From Chromobotia macracanthus (lineage: Eukaryota; Chordata; Actinopteri; Cypriniformes; Botiidae): a DNA stretch of 64,000 nt. Position 1 is the stretch's first letter. Each line of letters begins with the position of its first letter. This document shows, piece by piece, positions 62,001 through 64,000 of this stretch. A model generated the notes under the pieces. The model ran no database searches, was not told the origin of the DNA, and worked only from the letters and a program-made list of their open reading frames with translations. The stretch covers positions 700,001-764,000 of the forward strand of contig JAZGTH010000120.1 in assembly GCA_036877525.1 (NCBI GenBank), given 5' to 3'. Both the position numbers and the translations under genes were made by a program.

Positions 62001-63615
62001 ATGTTTCTGTTTCATTTGCCCGAGGATGTGCTCTTCCTCGTCCTGTCCTACCTGGATCACAGATCGCTGTGCCGCTTCTCTCAAGTGTGCAGGAGAAGTT
62101 ACCAGCTGATCTCCAGAGACGTTGTTTGGAGAAGAATAGCTAAAGACAACATTAATACCGGGTTGACACGACAAGGAATTGATTTGTAAGGCTTTTAAGA
62201 TAAACCAGTCGCTAGCTAATAGGTTTCGGCCTGTACGTCGACAAGCTACGTAGGTTGCGCAGGGCAGAGCGCTCATAGAAACAGTGACGCGATAACAAAC
62301 AGCGTAGCTTGCGATTCACTACGGTACATACGCCAACAGTCACGTGGGTGTTGTTTACATGCGCAACCTGCAAGTGAGAATGACGAGAATAAACAGTTTA
62401 AGCATCGATAATAATATGAATTAGACATTTTTCTTGTAGTCAAACTAAATTGTTTACATTTTTTATCATTGAGTAATGGTTCAGAAATTACCTGATTTAC
62501 TTAGAAGCCACTTTTGTTAACTCTTAAATTCAAGCAAGCAAATAATGTACCTTTTAAAACCCGTTTACGGTTTTCACAGCTTTCTTATTAAGAGCCAGAA
62601 ATCAGATACATATAGACTAAAGTTATTACTATATTTCATTACGATTCGGTGGCGTGATCATATCCTATAACCAAACGTGACACGGGTACTGTGTGTTTGA
62701 CGTGTCTGCAAAATAGTGTTTACAACATGGTTTAATAAAGTTTAATGAAGTTAAAACTTAAAAGCCTACTTTCTATCACTTCAAAGTTCTCTCCGTCAGC
62801 CTCTAAGGAAAACGTACATATAACTATTTAGCTAATTATCCAAAATAAACACCCAAATGTACACAACAAAATAAATATTTATCACCAATTCCTTTTTCCC
62901 GAACTGTTTCAGGTGTCCTTCAATTTCTCTAAAAGACAGAGTGAGGGTGTCGCACAACTGGAGACGTGGAGCCTGTCGAAAAGAAGTTCTTTTAAAATGG
63001 AAGATGAAGTGAGTAAAGATGACTTTAAAGTCTTCGTTATGTTCTGGTCAAACAAAATTTGCAATAACTGGTTATGGAAAATAGCTTTTACTTATAATAC
63101 AGATACAAAAATACTCTTGTGCAGTCCAGTGAAATAATATAGTCATATGTGACCCAGCCCTGTATTTTGACAGAGAGAAGGGAATAAAAAGCAATTCAAA
63201 AGTATGTTGGCTGATATCATACTTTTATTTTCCAACTCCCATATACAAATTTTTTAGAAATGTATCCACTGACTTCAGGAGTGTCTTTGACCTTGCCAAT
63301 ATGGACAAGACATTATTGTGTGTTTTTTCATTAGCCTTCACGTCACCTTAAGCCCCAAGACACAGATTGAACTACAGAAACAAGTAGGAGTGTAGGAGTA
63401 ATTTCCATTCCTTGATTGTTCGCCCACAGCTTGTTGCCATGGATACAGCTGGACCATGATGTACTGTATCTCTCTCAGGCGTCAAACATCAGCGCGTACC
63501 ATCTGAGAGCTGAGGGGGGAAAGTTGCAGAATAATCGAGTGGCCCTGTTCTCAGGACACCAAGAAGATGTGTGCAGATTCATTCTGACAGACACACACCT
63601 TATCAGTGCAGGAGG
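62001..63615 (+). CDS. fbxw4: F-box and WD repeat protein FBXW4 (dactylin), 5' part, exons 1-3
   Basis: Partial gene running off the right edge. Exons are 62001-62185, 62913-63008 and 63430-63615, with GT-AG junctions and consistent phase (split codons 62 and 94). They cover residues 1-155 plus part of codon 156. The ATG is the first in-frame one; an in-frame stop lies at 61971. The F-box spans about residues 4-45 (LPEDVLFLVLSYLDHRSLCR, then VCRRSYQLISRDVVWRRIA). It is followed by the FBXW4-typical segments TGLTRQGIDL, RVRVSHNWRRG and LPWIQLDHDVLYLSQASN, and the start of the first WD repeat (ALFSGHQEDVCRF...LISAGG, about 131-155). F-box proteins recruit substrates to SCF ubiquitin ligases via SKP1; the substrate of FBXW4 is not established. 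The N-terminus is shorter than in mammals, lacking their acidic/alanine-rich leader. Synteny with fgf8 supports the call. Confidence 0.95.
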
Positions 63616-63631
63616 GTAAACCCATTCTCTC

Positions 63632-63681
63632 TCTTTCGGTCTTTCTCTTTCGGTCTTTCTCTTTCGGTCTTTCTCTTTCGG

Positions 63682-63749
<68 letters not shown>
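63632..63749 (+). repeat. Polypyrimidine compound repeat in fbxw4 intron 3
   Basis: About four units of a 14-bp motif (CTTTCTCTTTCGGT) followed by a (TC)n run of roughly 33 dinucleotides (63684-63749). It begins only ~16 bp after the exon 3 donor (63616). Highly mutable in length. Confidence 0.95.
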
Positions 63750-63761
<12 letters not shown>

Positions 63762-64000
63762 CTGAAGTCTAATAATCAGGGGCCATATTACAGAAACTTT
63801 CTATCTTAAGTTCAGAGTTAAGATCTAATCAAATTTAATGTTTCACATGGTTTTTCTTATTGAAATCACAGTAGTTACTACACAGATAGAACAGATTCTG
63901 TGTTAGGATGTTCCTGTAATATGGACATTTTAAATATAGTGTAGATTTCTGGAGGGAACCTATGTAGCCAAAAAATGTTTTCTTTAACATGATGATGTAG

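Noticed and set aside
61935..62276. 113-codon minus-strand frame over fbxw4 exon 1
   Set aside because: Antisense to the F-box exon, no motif of its own.
1..64000. CRISPR arrays, bacterial operons, integrated viruses or autonomous transposons
   Set aside because: No regularly spaced short direct repeats with unique spacers, no clustered bacterial-type genes, and no reverse transcriptase, integrase or transposase motifs in any frame examined.

Overview
The window looks like nuclear DNA of a cyprinid-type teleost. It has vertebrate-style split genes with GT-AG introns, long AT-rich intergenic DNA, many short inverted-repeat transposons, microsatellites and a tandem satellite. There are no bacterial operons, CRISPR arrays, rRNA genes or convincing tRNA genes. 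Three protein genes can be supported, all on the + strand and all assembled here by hand from splice signals and reading phase.

(1) About 14.7-27.7 kb: a 12-exon class II GLUT-type transporter of 522 aa, best matching the fish-specific slc2a15 group. It is complete from start to polyadenylation signal and uses one GC-AG intron. (2) About 50.6-56.0 kb: a complete 5-exon fgf8 gene (fgf8a-like, 210 aa). An internal acceptor 33 nt inside exon 3 would give the two classical FGF8b and FGF8a isoforms. (3) From 62.0 kb to the right edge: the first three exons of fbxw4 (F-box/WD40), which runs off the window. The linkage fgf8-fbxw4 is conserved across vertebrates and supports both identifications.

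The remaining DNA (1-14.7 kb, 27.7-49.8 kb, 56-60.5 kb) has no gene I can support. It holds two kinds of material. One is repeats: at least 13 copies or fragments of a CAGCTAAC-ended MITE, several copies of two further foldback MITE families, a tRNA-like short repeat (twice nested inside the MITE), a 33-bp minisatellite, and a ~205-bp satellite that ends just upstream of fbxw4. The other is blocks of balanced, non-repetitive sequence rich in homeodomain-type TAATTA/ATTA words. They look like the conserved non-coding enhancers expected around a developmental gene such as fgf8. Some lie inside introns of slc2a15, which suggests (inference) that the transporter is a bystander inside the fgf8 regulatory domain.

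The genes do not form a pathway. fgf8 encodes a secreted morphogen, slc2a15 a membrane transporter linked in fish to pigment cells, and fbxw4 a putative ubiquitin-ligase adaptor. The strongest observations are the conserved FGF8a/b splice choice, a PBX-MEIS composite motif 1.4 kb upstream of fgf8, a Sox-type palindrome in an intronic enhancer candidate, the remodelled sugar-binding site of the transporter, the GC-AG intron, an inverted duplicated intergenic block, and the satellite next to fbxw4. I found no evidence of a wholly new biological system.
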